Assembly: GCA_030038695.1 (NCBI GenBank) | Contig: JASHSN010000313.1 | Coordinates: 1 to 8,424, forward strand | Direction: 5' to 3' | Length of the DNA: 8,424 nucleotides | Source of the DNA: Nitrososphaeraceae archaeon | GTDB taxonomy: Archaea > Thermoproteota > Nitrososphaeria > Nitrososphaerales > Nitrososphaeraceae | Shown: positions 1-5,097 of the stretch, piece by piece | Numbering within the stretch: position 1 is the first letter of the stretch | Layout: each line of letters starts with the position of its first letter | Notes under the pieces: generated by a model | Seen by the model: only the letters and a program-made list of their open reading frames with translations | Told to the model about the DNA's origin: nothing | The model's database searches: none | Position numbers and translations under genes: made by a program

Positions 1-65
1 ATATATTTATTTAGGACTCACATTGGATTTATCGTGCTAACATCCTACCTATCTGCAGAAGTTAT

Positions 66-77
66 ATCGCTAGCGAT
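66..77. repeat. 12-bp perfect palindrome in gene-free left end
   Basis: ATCGCTAGCGAT reads the same on both strands. It lies in the first 340 bases, where I see no convincing gene on either strand, only short open frames and AT-rich DNA. It could be a binding site for a dimeric regulator or chance. Confidence 0.3.
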
Positions 78-342
78 TTTATAGACTAGACATCTCGCGT
101 AATTAGGACCACATGTTTTTATAACCACTATGTGTTATTTTTAGGGTAGGCTTTAGTTCATAACAGATGTTTTCTATTTTCTCACATTTTGAAATGAAAC
201 CTTTTGAGATGATTAAATCATTCAGAAATCGTTAGAGGGTCTAAGAGAACTATTGGCAATATGTGGCAAGAAAAAAAATACGTTGTATCTGTACACAAAT
301 TATGCCAATTTTTACCCAGGAGGCCGACTCCGTATTTCTGTA

Positions 343-356
343 TTTTTTATAAAAAG
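343..356 (+). promoter_or_regulatory. TATA box of the candidate structured RNA
   Basis: T6-ATA5-G is a strong archaeal TATA-like element. Archaeal transcription starts about 25 bases downstream, here near 376, just before the GTGAGGG segment that can pair with the first hairpin. No intact reading frame follows, which points to an RNA product or a decayed gene. Confidence 0.5.
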
Positions 357-375
357 TTTGAAAAATTAATGCTGC

Positions 376-705
376 ATATGAGTGAGGGAACAAAACTTAG
401 GTGATTCAGCTGTCCCCTCACACCCCACGGGACAGCGACGCATCGATGAAAAACAAGAGAATTTCATAATAATTGGTTACCTAAACTCATCGCCCCGTCA
501 CGACCCATCCCAGGTTTAAAAATCTAAAAGCTATTACAAACTGCTACTTGACGAAACGATCCAACTTGTCAAGTACCTCAACTCGTAAAATACATGATGA
601 GAGTCTGCGAAAGGCTAACGTAGACCAATGGAACAGGTTAGAAAGATCTTCGAGCATTAAGAACGTCTTGTGACTTGAGAGGCAATCAGTCCTCTTTCTT
701 TTTTA
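376..705 (+). ncRNA. candidate structured non-coding RNA
   Basis: This stretch is less AT-rich than its surroundings and has no long intact ORF, but it folds by eye into consecutive stems. P1 pairs 409-416 with 429-436 (GCTGTCCC/GGGACAGC, 8 bp perfect). P2 follows with no spacer: 437-440 with 496-499 and 444-449 with 487-492, separated by a 3x3 internal loop. P3 pairs 545-552 with 568-575 (TACTTGAC/GTCAAGTA, 8 bp perfect). P4 pairs 603-609 with 619-625 (7 bp, one G-U). P5 pairs 643-651 with 661-669 around one mismatch. P6 pairs 677-682 with 691-696 and runs into a T-rich tail, like a terminator. A TATA box at 343-356 sets the 5' end. I find none of the RNase P, SRP or tRNA core motifs. The alternative is a decayed gene: frames in 261-404 and 382-517 are partly protein-like. 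Confidence 0.45.
677..705 (+). terminator. hairpin plus T-rich tail
   Basis: GAGAGG (677-682) pairs with CCTCTT (691-696) across an 8-base loop, and a T-rich run follows to 704. Archaea stop mainly on U-rich tracts, so this suits the 3' end of the transcript proposed to start near 376. Confidence 0.45.
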
Positions 706-996
706 TCGATATAACGGTCGTATTTTGTCGATGTTGTTGTTTTCTGTGGATTAATAACGGCGGATTATTTCAATTTTAGACAATACTGTATTGCAGTCAT
801 AACACGGTAAACAGGGAAAATGCAAAGCATAGAACGTACAGTACAACGACAATTTCTTACAAGATGACGCTCTTACCAAATAAGTTCGAATGTGTAGAGA
901 TGTATTTGTATCGTTACAATTAAGCGATAGTTTAGTTATTCTGAATTGAACTTAATCCCCTTGTACAATAGTGCAATGAAACAGGAAACGATGATA

Positions 997-1218
997 TTAT
1001 CGATGGCTAGTATAACCTTGGATGCAATGGATCGCAGTGATGTGATCTTTGTGGCTGGTTACAGATTTAGAAAGTAGGTTGCATCGAATCTTTGACTGCT
1101 TGCAAACGAACCAATGAGTGCACTTTTTGCAATAATGAACATGGTCGAAATCATAATCCAGAGTTGATTTCGGATTCAGTACCTTAATCTCTTGGCGCCT
1201 CCTAAGCAGTTCACTGTA
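997..1218 (-). pseudogene. Cys-rich zinc-binding-like frame without a normal start
   Basis: A frame of 73 codons, open from the preceding stop, has a very protein-like centre: a segment rich in Asp and His leads into C-K-K-C, then two more Cys within about 12 residues, and a later Cys/His-rich tail (HKDH, HC). This resembles a small zinc-knuckle protein. The frame has no ATG, GTG or TTG. AGGAGG at 1198-1203 (read on the minus strand) lies 9 bases before an ATT codon at 1186-1188, so either a rare ATT start is used or the N-terminus is lost or frameshifted. It lies about 80 bases downstream of the winged-helix gene at 1300-1575, on the same strand, as a zinc-ribbon gene follows the paralogue at 7688-7948. 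A plus-strand frame at 976-1077 overlaps it. Confidence 0.3.
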
Positions 1219-1299
1219 TTATTTGGATTTATGTATTTGGAATACTAGAAGCTTGATTTAAACTGGAGATGAGTGAATCGCTTCCAAGATACCTGCGAC

Positions 1300-1575
1300 T
1301 TAGCTATTTTTTATATTGACATAATCGATAGGGGCGATTTCTTCCATCTTATTCTGCAACTGCAATAATCGTGTACCTTTTTGTGTTATTTTGTAACATC
1401 GCTTGCCTATTTCGTAATCTATTAGACCGTTTTCCTGCAAAGTTCCCAGGTATTCCTTCAGTTGATTGAAAGAAAGATAAGATTTGTACATTAGTCTCGT
1501 CCTGCTCGTTCCTTCGGTTGCGTTCGCAGCTTCTAAAATCGATCTCACTATTTCGCTTCTACTTCTGTATTTCAT
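1300..1575 (-). CDS. small winged-helix DNA-binding protein, copy 1
   Basis: This 91-residue protein matches the small single-domain archaeal winged-helix regulators (HTH_45 type, as I recall the family). Residues about 5-20 form the first helix (SEIVRSILEAAN), about 27-45 the helix-turn-helix with LMYKSYLSFNQL as the recognition region, and about 50-68 the two-stranded wing (ENGLIDYE, then CYKITQKG). The C-terminus is a short amphipathic stretch. It is about 60% identical by hand alignment to the protein at 7688-7948, and both start MKYRSRS. The ATG at 1575 is supported by that alignment and by a TATA-like TAAATA about 33 bases upstream. It probably acts as a dimeric transcription regulator in the cytoplasm; its targets are unknown. 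The shared upstream block suggests autoregulation or cross-regulation. Confidence 0.85.
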   Translation of the reverse strand: MKYRSRSEIVRSILEAANATEGTSRTRLMYKSYLSFNQLKEYLGTLQENGLIDYEIGKRCYKITQKGTRLLQLQNKMEEIAPIDYVNIKNS

Positions 1576-1600
1576 TTTTTATACTAAGAGATGAAGTTGG

Positions 1601-1636
1601 AACCTAGTATTTACGAGAAACCATACTTAATACTAA
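1601..1636 (-). promoter_or_regulatory. conserved promoter/operator block, winged-helix copy 1
   Basis: This block matches 7968-8003 at 29 of 36 positions without gaps. Read on the minus strand it has a near-palindromic TTAGTATTAA (within 1626-1636), then a TTTCTC stretch, then TAAATA (1608-1613) as the TATA box for the gene starting at 1575. Flanking non-coding DNA shows no such similarity, so the block is probably kept by selection as an operator plus core promoter. Confidence 0.6.
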
Positions 1637-2045
1637 TGTTTACGTCGGTTTCTATTACAAGATATCATGTAGCTGTTTAATCATTCGTAACTATTTGTCT
1701 GTAAACTATAGTTATCTCTTTTTATTTTGTAACATGCTGCCTGCTGATTTTGTTGTCATGGTATGCTATCACAGTAACTCCATTAGGATAATTAATGCTG
1801 ATAAATGATACCAAATTGGAGAAAATATGAAAGGTAGCATAGTGGCATAGTGATAGTATTCTTAGGTAAATTGTTTTGGCAGAATAGCTAGAAGAGAGCA
1901 TTAGTCTTGCTGAATGTAACTGTTCCAAGTGAAGATGTTTATAGGCGAATACCTCCCTTAACTGAGAAACTCTTGTAAGTCTGAGACCCTGGTGTTGGCA
2001 TAGGGTTAACACGATTCGCCGCAATTAACAAAAGTGCTAGACTCC

Positions 2046-2056
2046 ATAAATTTAAA
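2046..2056 (+). promoter_or_regulatory. TATA box for the 66-residue orphan gene
   Basis: An AT-only stretch with the core AAATTTAAA is centred about 30 bases before the ATG at 2083. This spacing predicts a leaderless transcript, and no ribosome binding site is visible. Confidence 0.5.
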
Positions 2057-2082
2057 AGCCAAGTGATAATAAGTACCAACTA

Positions 2083-2283
2083 ATGGCTGCTATAGTAGAA
2101 GGGGAGAAGAAGACTGCTGGAAGAAACTTTCTAGGTGGGCTTATTGAAGGAATAAATTATCCTGCAGGAAGAATCATACCATTAAAGGAGTTGTTGGATT
2201 GGAACGACGTAATAATCGTAGACAGGAAATATTTTTTGAAAAATAGAAAGCTAATTGAGGCATGGGCCTCAAAAAAATTCTGA
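2083..2283 (+). CDS. 66-residue orphan protein
   Basis: I do not recognise this protein. It has 66 residues, is basic and soluble-looking, with a Gly-rich stretch (RNFLGGLIEG) around residues 14-23, a hydrophobic core VIIVD near 43-47, and a Lys/Arg-rich C-terminal helix (KYFLKNRKLIEAW) ending in KKF. There is no signal peptide, membrane segment or Cys. The start is supported by an AT-rich TATA element at leaderless distance. It stands alone: about 500 bases separate it from the upstream winged-helix gene, which points the other way, and palindromes with no gene follow it. It could be a lineage-specific small protein, or a surviving domain of a longer one. Confidence 0.6.
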   Translation: MAAIVEGEKKTAGRNFLGGLIEGINYPAGRIIPLKELLDWNDVIIVDRKYFLKNRKLIEAWASKKF

Positions 2284-2322
2284 CAAACATATGTTTCTAT
2301 GAATAGCCACCTCTTAATTTTT

Positions 2323-2341
2323 GTAACAATTCAATTGTTAC
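2323..2341. repeat. 19-base perfect palindrome
   Basis: GTAACAATTCAATTGTTAC has 9-base arms around a central C. It lies 40 bases after the stop of the 66-residue gene. It may be a protein-binding site or part of that gene's 3' end. Confidence 0.5.
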
Positions 2342-2356
2342 CGTTAATACTCGTAG

Positions 2357-2374
2357 GCCCTCCTAATTGAGGGC
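2357..2374. repeat. GC-rich perfect hairpin
   Basis: GCCCTC and GAGGGC pair perfectly around a six-base loop, a stable hairpin in AT-rich DNA. Apart from this and the palindrome just before it, the gene-free stretch 2284-2612 shows only short broken frames and scattered TCTCGA-like words. No T-run follows, so it is a weak terminator candidate. Confidence 0.4.
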
Positions 2375-2614
2375 ATAACGATCGTGAACGAAACTCCGGT
2401 TATTGCAGGGCTTGGAGTGTCGGGTCATTCATGTTACTCTCGATAAACAGACTTAGAATAACGTCACCTGAATACCATCAACCTACAAATCTCGACAGCA
2501 TCTCAGGTAGACTGAAATTTATGCAGTAAAGATCCTATTGGATTAGGTTTTCTACTATCCGACCGCAATCACTCTCGAGATAGCTCAATGACATTTGTTA
2601 CTATCGAGATTATC

Positions 2615-2921
2615 TCATTTTGGAAGATTAATATGCAGAAAGAAATAATGTCTCATTCCATCCGCTAGTTCCACTTGAAAGGCACCAAGGGTGGATATAG
2701 GGTTCTGTATTCTCTTCGTCGGATAACCTCTTTTGCATAGGCTGTACACGGTCGTCGGATATACTCTTGAAGCGGTGAAACTTAAAAAACTGTATTCCAT
2801 CGTAAGAGCCCCATACGTTACCATCTGTGTCAAAAACAGTTACGGAAGATTGTCTACGGATGAGTGCGGTTCTTCCCGAATACAATTCTTGTTGCATCTG
2901 TGGCACCTGAGAACTAGTCAT
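2615..2921 (-). pseudogene. third gene of decayed operon, frameshifted
   Basis: The ATG at 2921 overlaps the end of the preceding reading frame, whose stop is at 2914-2916, as in a translationally coupled operon. The first part reads as ordinary soluble protein (SSVTVFDTDGNVWGSYDG near residues 25-42). After about 2700 the better frame shifts by one base and reads LGAFQVELADGMRHYF, ending at the stop at 2615-2617. With one indel repaired the product would be about 101 residues. I do not recognise the family. The exact position of the frameshift is uncertain because both frames stay open for a long way. A plus-strand frame over the same DNA is treated as a shadow. Confidence 0.4.
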
Positions 2922-3234
2922 TCTTAATGGGTGTCTGTTTTATATCAAACGGACCGTAAGAAAGTCCTTCCTTTGGCACTTGACGGTGTGTCTGTCTGAA
3001 TCGCCTCAGTTATCAGTTTCAATACGTCTACGCCACCAGAAATCTTTGGTATCGGGTGACTACTAAGTAATGTTATTGTAGCCATTTGTGAGGTATGATC
3101 AATTGCGACCATGGCCTTATCGACATGAACCAACTCAATTGCGAGGGCAGAACGACATTCGGAGAAATGTTGACATTCTTTGTGTCTAAGGTCGTTTGTT
3201 TTGTTTCTTCAGGATTTTGACTATCATTGGTCAT
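2914..3234 (-). pseudogene. second gene of decayed operon, two frameshifts
   Basis: The ATG at 3234 forms an ATGA overlap with the stop of the AbrB-like gene. The frame starts with a polar, Thr/Asn-rich N-terminus (MTNDSQNPEETKQ), runs to about 3130 (NVVLPSQLSWF), then closes at a stop. The coding signal continues in the next frame (KAMVAIDHTSQMATITLL, IPKISGGVDVLKLITEAI) to about 2985, then returns to the first frame (EGLSYGPFDIKQTP) and stops at 2914. The two shifts compensate, so start and stop are in phase over 107 codons. I do not recognise the family. Either the gene is decaying or there are sequence errors. Confidence 0.45.
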
Positions 3235-3457
3235 AGCCTACCACCTTTTAATCTTCCACCTGGAAGTTTACTAGTCGACCTTACAACTCCCGCACCTTTT
3301 CTAACGATGGCAACTCTTTCCTTTTCCGCGACCTCCATCTTCCACTCCAATTTGTCTCCTGGCTGTACACCTAAGAATACACTAATGCCTTCAGGTACGG
3401 TTGTTCTTAGTGAATTTGTACCCGTTTTGGCAATATCATATCAGGTCTTGAAGCCAT
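3231..3457 (-). pseudogene. AbrB/SpoVT-type DNA-binding protein, frameshifted
   Basis: The minus strand reads KTGTNSLRTTVPEGI, then FLGVQPGDKLEWKME, then KERVAIVRKG. This is the typical order of the swapped-hairpin AbrB/MazE/SpoVT domain: a basic start, a T-V-P turn, then GDKLEW before the last strand. Such domains act as small dimeric DNA-binding regulators or as antitoxins. The likely start, ATG at 3457 (MASRPDMILPK), is out of frame with the domain by one base at a run of four A (position about 3425), so the 75-residue product needs one repaired base. The Gly/Arg-rich tail ends at 3231, overlapping the next gene. A TATA-like element at 3510-3517 may be its promoter. Confidence 0.6.
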
Positions 3458-3509
3458 TGTTGGGCTATAGCCTTAACAGAATTTGGCGGGAACATCCTAA
3501 AATTCTTTC

Positions 3510-3517
3510 TATAAATA
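3510..3517. promoter_or_regulatory. TATA-like element between the decayed loci
   Basis: TATAAATA on the plus strand reads TATTTATA on the minus strand. It could serve the AbrB-like gene (ATG 53 bases away on the minus strand) and also the coding-like fragments on the plus strand. Confidence 0.35.
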
Positions 3518-3918
3518 CATAAGTTTTCACCAAATGAGTCAAAACGATATTATTACTCAAAGAAGTCACATGAATTCAAGCAAGTTATCAAATTTTCGCC
3601 ATATAATGTACGTGAAGTCGTAATATCCACAATTAAGGATATGCGTCTCCTTATTGAAGAAGACCGAATAGAATAGGTTATACCAAAACTCTAACCTTTA
3701 GAACCTTTTTAGACATACCAGCCAAAAACTTCTTGATTTCTCAGAAAACTGAGCCTTATGTAACTGCAGTTAAGAACATCGAAGAATCAGAAGAAATCAA
3801 ACACCAAATCGCAGTACATAGAATAATTAAACCAATATTCTCTTTACATGATAATTTTTGTATGTTTGATTTTTCTTGTATGACCATTATATTTCTAACT
3901 TCTTGGTGCATCAGGTGA
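3515..3918 (+). pseudogene. coding-like fragments in two frames, unknown family
   Basis: From 3515 to 3676 one plus frame reads like soluble protein (HEFKQVIKFSPYNVREVV, then IKDMRLLIEEDRI) but lacks a start codon and ends at a TAG. From about 3670 the next frame takes over (KTLTFRTFLDIPAKNF, TEPYVTAVKNIEESEEIKHQ, IAVHRIIKPI) and runs to 3918, where its last 25 residues turn into low-quality Phe/Cys-rich sequence. This is what a protein gene with at least one frameshift and lost ends would look like. I cannot name the family. A chance open frame is less likely, given the charged-helix composition in both halves. Confidence 0.35.
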
Positions 3919-4035
3919 TCCATGAATTTTCATCTACTCTCTATTAATTGATAATTCTTCAACTGATTAGTATATCTGCACTTTCTCTTTGCAGCTGCGG
4001 TAAATATTGAAACAGACCTCCCTGTGGCTCATTTC

Positions 4036-4045
4036 TATATTTATA
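4036..4045 (+). promoter_or_regulatory. TATA-like element before the zinc-knuckle gene
   Basis: TATATTTATA lies about 40 bases before the ATG at 4084, giving a leader of about 15 bases. Otherwise 3919-4083 contains no gene that I can see. Confidence 0.35.
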
Positions 4046-4083
4046 CAATTTTATTAGACGATAGATAATGATTGAAAATTAGT

Positions 4084-4279
4084 ATGGCTATATGCGCCTG
4101 CAGATGTATCAAATGTGGGAGGGAGGGATGAGAATCAGCATCTAGAAAGCTTTAGGTTCGTTGCTAGTGATGGATTCGATGACATGCATCACATATGCCT
4201 TTCGTGCAATACCCACTTTAGCCATGTAGATGGAGAAACATACAATAATTGCCAAACATGCAATTATTTTCAATCCTGA
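4084..4279 (+). pseudogene. small multi-Cys zinc-knuckle protein, one frameshift
   Basis: From the ATG at 4084 the frame reads MAICACRCIKCGREG, four Cys in 11 residues with a C-x2-C pair, and then stops. After a one-base shift within the G-rich run at 4116-4127 the coding signal goes on for about 50 residues: a polar linker, FDDMHHICLSC (second C-x2-C), a short hairpin, NCQTC (third C-x2-C), and the stop at 4277-4279. Together these make a protein of about 64 residues with one N-terminal cysteine cluster and a four-Cys zinc ribbon, fitting a nucleic-acid or protein binding role. The split could be decay, a sequencing error in the G-run, or a programmed frameshift. The N-terminal half of the ribbon resembles the FDHVHYCKKCT segment of the frame at 997-1218. 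Confidence 0.45.
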
Positions 4280-4283
4280 GAAT

Positions 4284-4320
4284 AGTCAATTTTTTCAGTT
4301 TCAATATCTATCAATTGACT
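4284..4320. terminator. inverted repeat between convergent genes
   Basis: AGTCAATT (4284-4291) and AATTGACT (4313-4320) are perfect 8-base arms around 21 bases, with a T6 run at 4290-4295. It lies between the ends of two convergent genes and could end transcription from both sides. Confidence 0.4.
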
Positions 4321-4360
4321 TCCAAAGCTGTTATGAATTGGTTTGCTACACTGCATCAAA

Positions 4361-4669
4361 TTAGTCGGAGCAAGACGAGTTATCAGGGTTATCATGAATA
4401 CAATTTGTGACAATCAGATCGATCTCCTGAAATTTTGCCATACCTTGTGGGATTTTTCTTAGCGACTGCAATTCTTTTAACCACTTTTCCATTTGATCTT
4501 TGTGATCTTGGCATACCACGGCAATCATATATTCTTCCTCATCATCTGTTACGGAGATAATGTATGAAGGTGGCAACGGGCAATCAAGATGCTTATCTAT
4601 AAATGAGCATTTCCTAGGTAATGTCACACTAATGTCATTGTTGAGATCTAATATATCAGTTGCATACAT
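4361..4669 (-). CDS. small Cys-containing protein, archaeal hypothetical
   Basis: This 102-residue intact protein has an acidic leader (about residues 1-18), then Cys21 and Cys30 framing a short loop followed by PPSYIISV, then EEEYMIAVVCQDHKDQ with Cys53 and His56, a charged helix (about 57-71), a second part ending IVTNC (Cys90), and an Asp/Ser-rich tail with Cys100. Cys21, Cys30, Cys53 and His56 could bind one zinc ion in a ribbon-like fold; this is inference. It looks like small hypothetical proteins I associate with Nitrososphaeria, but I cannot give a function. The start fits: TTAAATTATT lies 22-31 bases upstream, predicting a leaderless transcript. Confidence 0.75.
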   Translation of the reverse strand: MYATDILDLNNDISVTLPRKCSFIDKHLDCPLPPSYIISVTDDEEEYMIAVVCQDHKDQMEKWLKELQSLRKIPQGMAKFQEIDLIVTNCIHDNPDNSSCSD

Positions 4670-4690
4670 TGAACTTTCTGAATGGGCCCT

Positions 4691-4700
4691 AATAATTTAA
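4691..4700 (-). promoter_or_regulatory. TATA box of the 102-residue protein gene
   Basis: Read on the minus strand, TTAAATTATT lies 22-31 bases before the ATG at 4669, the distance expected for a leaderless archaeal mRNA. Confidence 0.5.
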
Positions 4701-4789
4701 TCGTGAGAGTATCCAGGATGCTTTCGCTGTCGTCTTCCTAAATGGCAATCTTTCTTGGGACATTCCAAGGAGACACTAGAGTCATAATC
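4697..4789 (-). pseudogene. Cys/His-rich coding-like fragment
   Basis: A 30-residue frame between two stops reads LECPKKDCHLGRRQRKHPGY and ends SHD, with a C-x4-C pair followed by several basic and His residues, like the tail of a small zinc-binding protein. It has no start codon and its stop lies inside the TATA box of the next gene. It may be the remains of a small gene or chance. Confidence 0.15.
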
Positions 4790-4918
4790 CTATGAGCAAA
4801 TTTCTTAGTCAGTAACCTTTAGTTGCTCTTAAACGCAGTTTTCAATGACAGTATATCATAACATCGAGGACACCGATCACTTCCTGCCTATCGATTTTTG
4901 AGCACCTTGGTTGTATTG

Positions 4919-4936
4919 TCGTATTTTTGTATACGA
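4919..4936. promoter_or_regulatory. inverted repeat just upstream of a strong TATA box
   Basis: TCGTAT and ATACGA are perfect 6-base arms around TTTTGT. The repeat ends 10 bases before the TATA box at 4946, where an archaeal activator or repressor dimer would sit. It is a candidate operator for the transcript leading into pgk. Confidence 0.4.
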
Positions 4937-4945
4937 AATTAATAC

Positions 4946-4957
4946 TATATATAAAAG
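4946..4957 (+). promoter_or_regulatory. strong TATA box upstream of pgk
   Basis: TATATATAAAAG is among the closest matches to the archaeal TATA consensus in the window. The predicted start is near 4977, at the foot of a hairpin (GTATCA 4976-4981 with TGATAC 4993-4998). Only short frames follow before pgk, so it would give pgk a leader of about 120 bases or make a separate small RNA. A weaker T/A-rich element at 5037-5051 is an alternative pgk promoter. Confidence 0.5.
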
Positions 4958-5097
4958 AATCTCATGGGTAATTATGTATCATATGTTTCACGTGATACCT
5001 GCTTGACACAACAAATGACCGTGATTAATATGCATGTTTTTTTAAGAAAAATGGTTAAGTCTAGATATGACCGTCTAGGATACCTAAACTGAGGAAT

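Noticed and set aside
261..517. Possible protein in two frames (ATG at 261 to the stop at 404, then GTG at 382 to the stop at 517)
   Set aside because: Both frames are short and broken, and the second coincides with stems P1 and P2. A structured RNA explains more of the sequence, though a decayed gene is not excluded.
594..600. Box C motif ATGATGA of a C/D guide RNA
   Set aside because: No CTGA box D lies at a suitable distance, and there is no terminal stem around it.
594..612. Hammerhead-ribozyme-like core (TGATGAG followed by CGAAA) within the candidate RNA
   Set aside because: The base before TGATGA is A instead of the essential C, the would-be stem II cannot pair properly, and no stem III with a cleavage site is evident. 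The segment fits better as the P4 hairpin.
976..1077. 33-codon plus-strand frame starting MKQETMILSM
   Set aside because: It is short, has no good TATA box at leaderless distance, and overlaps the Cys-rich minus-strand frame, which has the stronger protein signature.
1722..2024. 100-codon minus-strand frame upstream of the 66-residue gene
   Set aside because: It starts with TTG, is rich in His, Ser, Leu and Arg without recognisable blocks, and shows no motif or ribosome site. An AT element is shared at 2046-2056, so a real gene is possible but not supported.
2284..2430. Minus-strand frame containing EGLRVLTVTIELLQKL before a stop at 2297
   Set aside because: It is only about 21 codons after an in-frame stop, and the same bases form the 19-base palindrome and the hairpin, so it is too short to call a gene.
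2733..2927. 64-codon plus-strand frame
   Set aside because: It is antisense to the third gene of the decayed operon and has no promoter or motif.
3196..3522. 108-codon plus-strand frame across the AbrB-like locus
   Set aside because: It is the antisense shadow of the minus-strand AbrB-like domain, whose motifs are clear; its Pro/Phe/Leu-rich composition is typical of an antisense frame.
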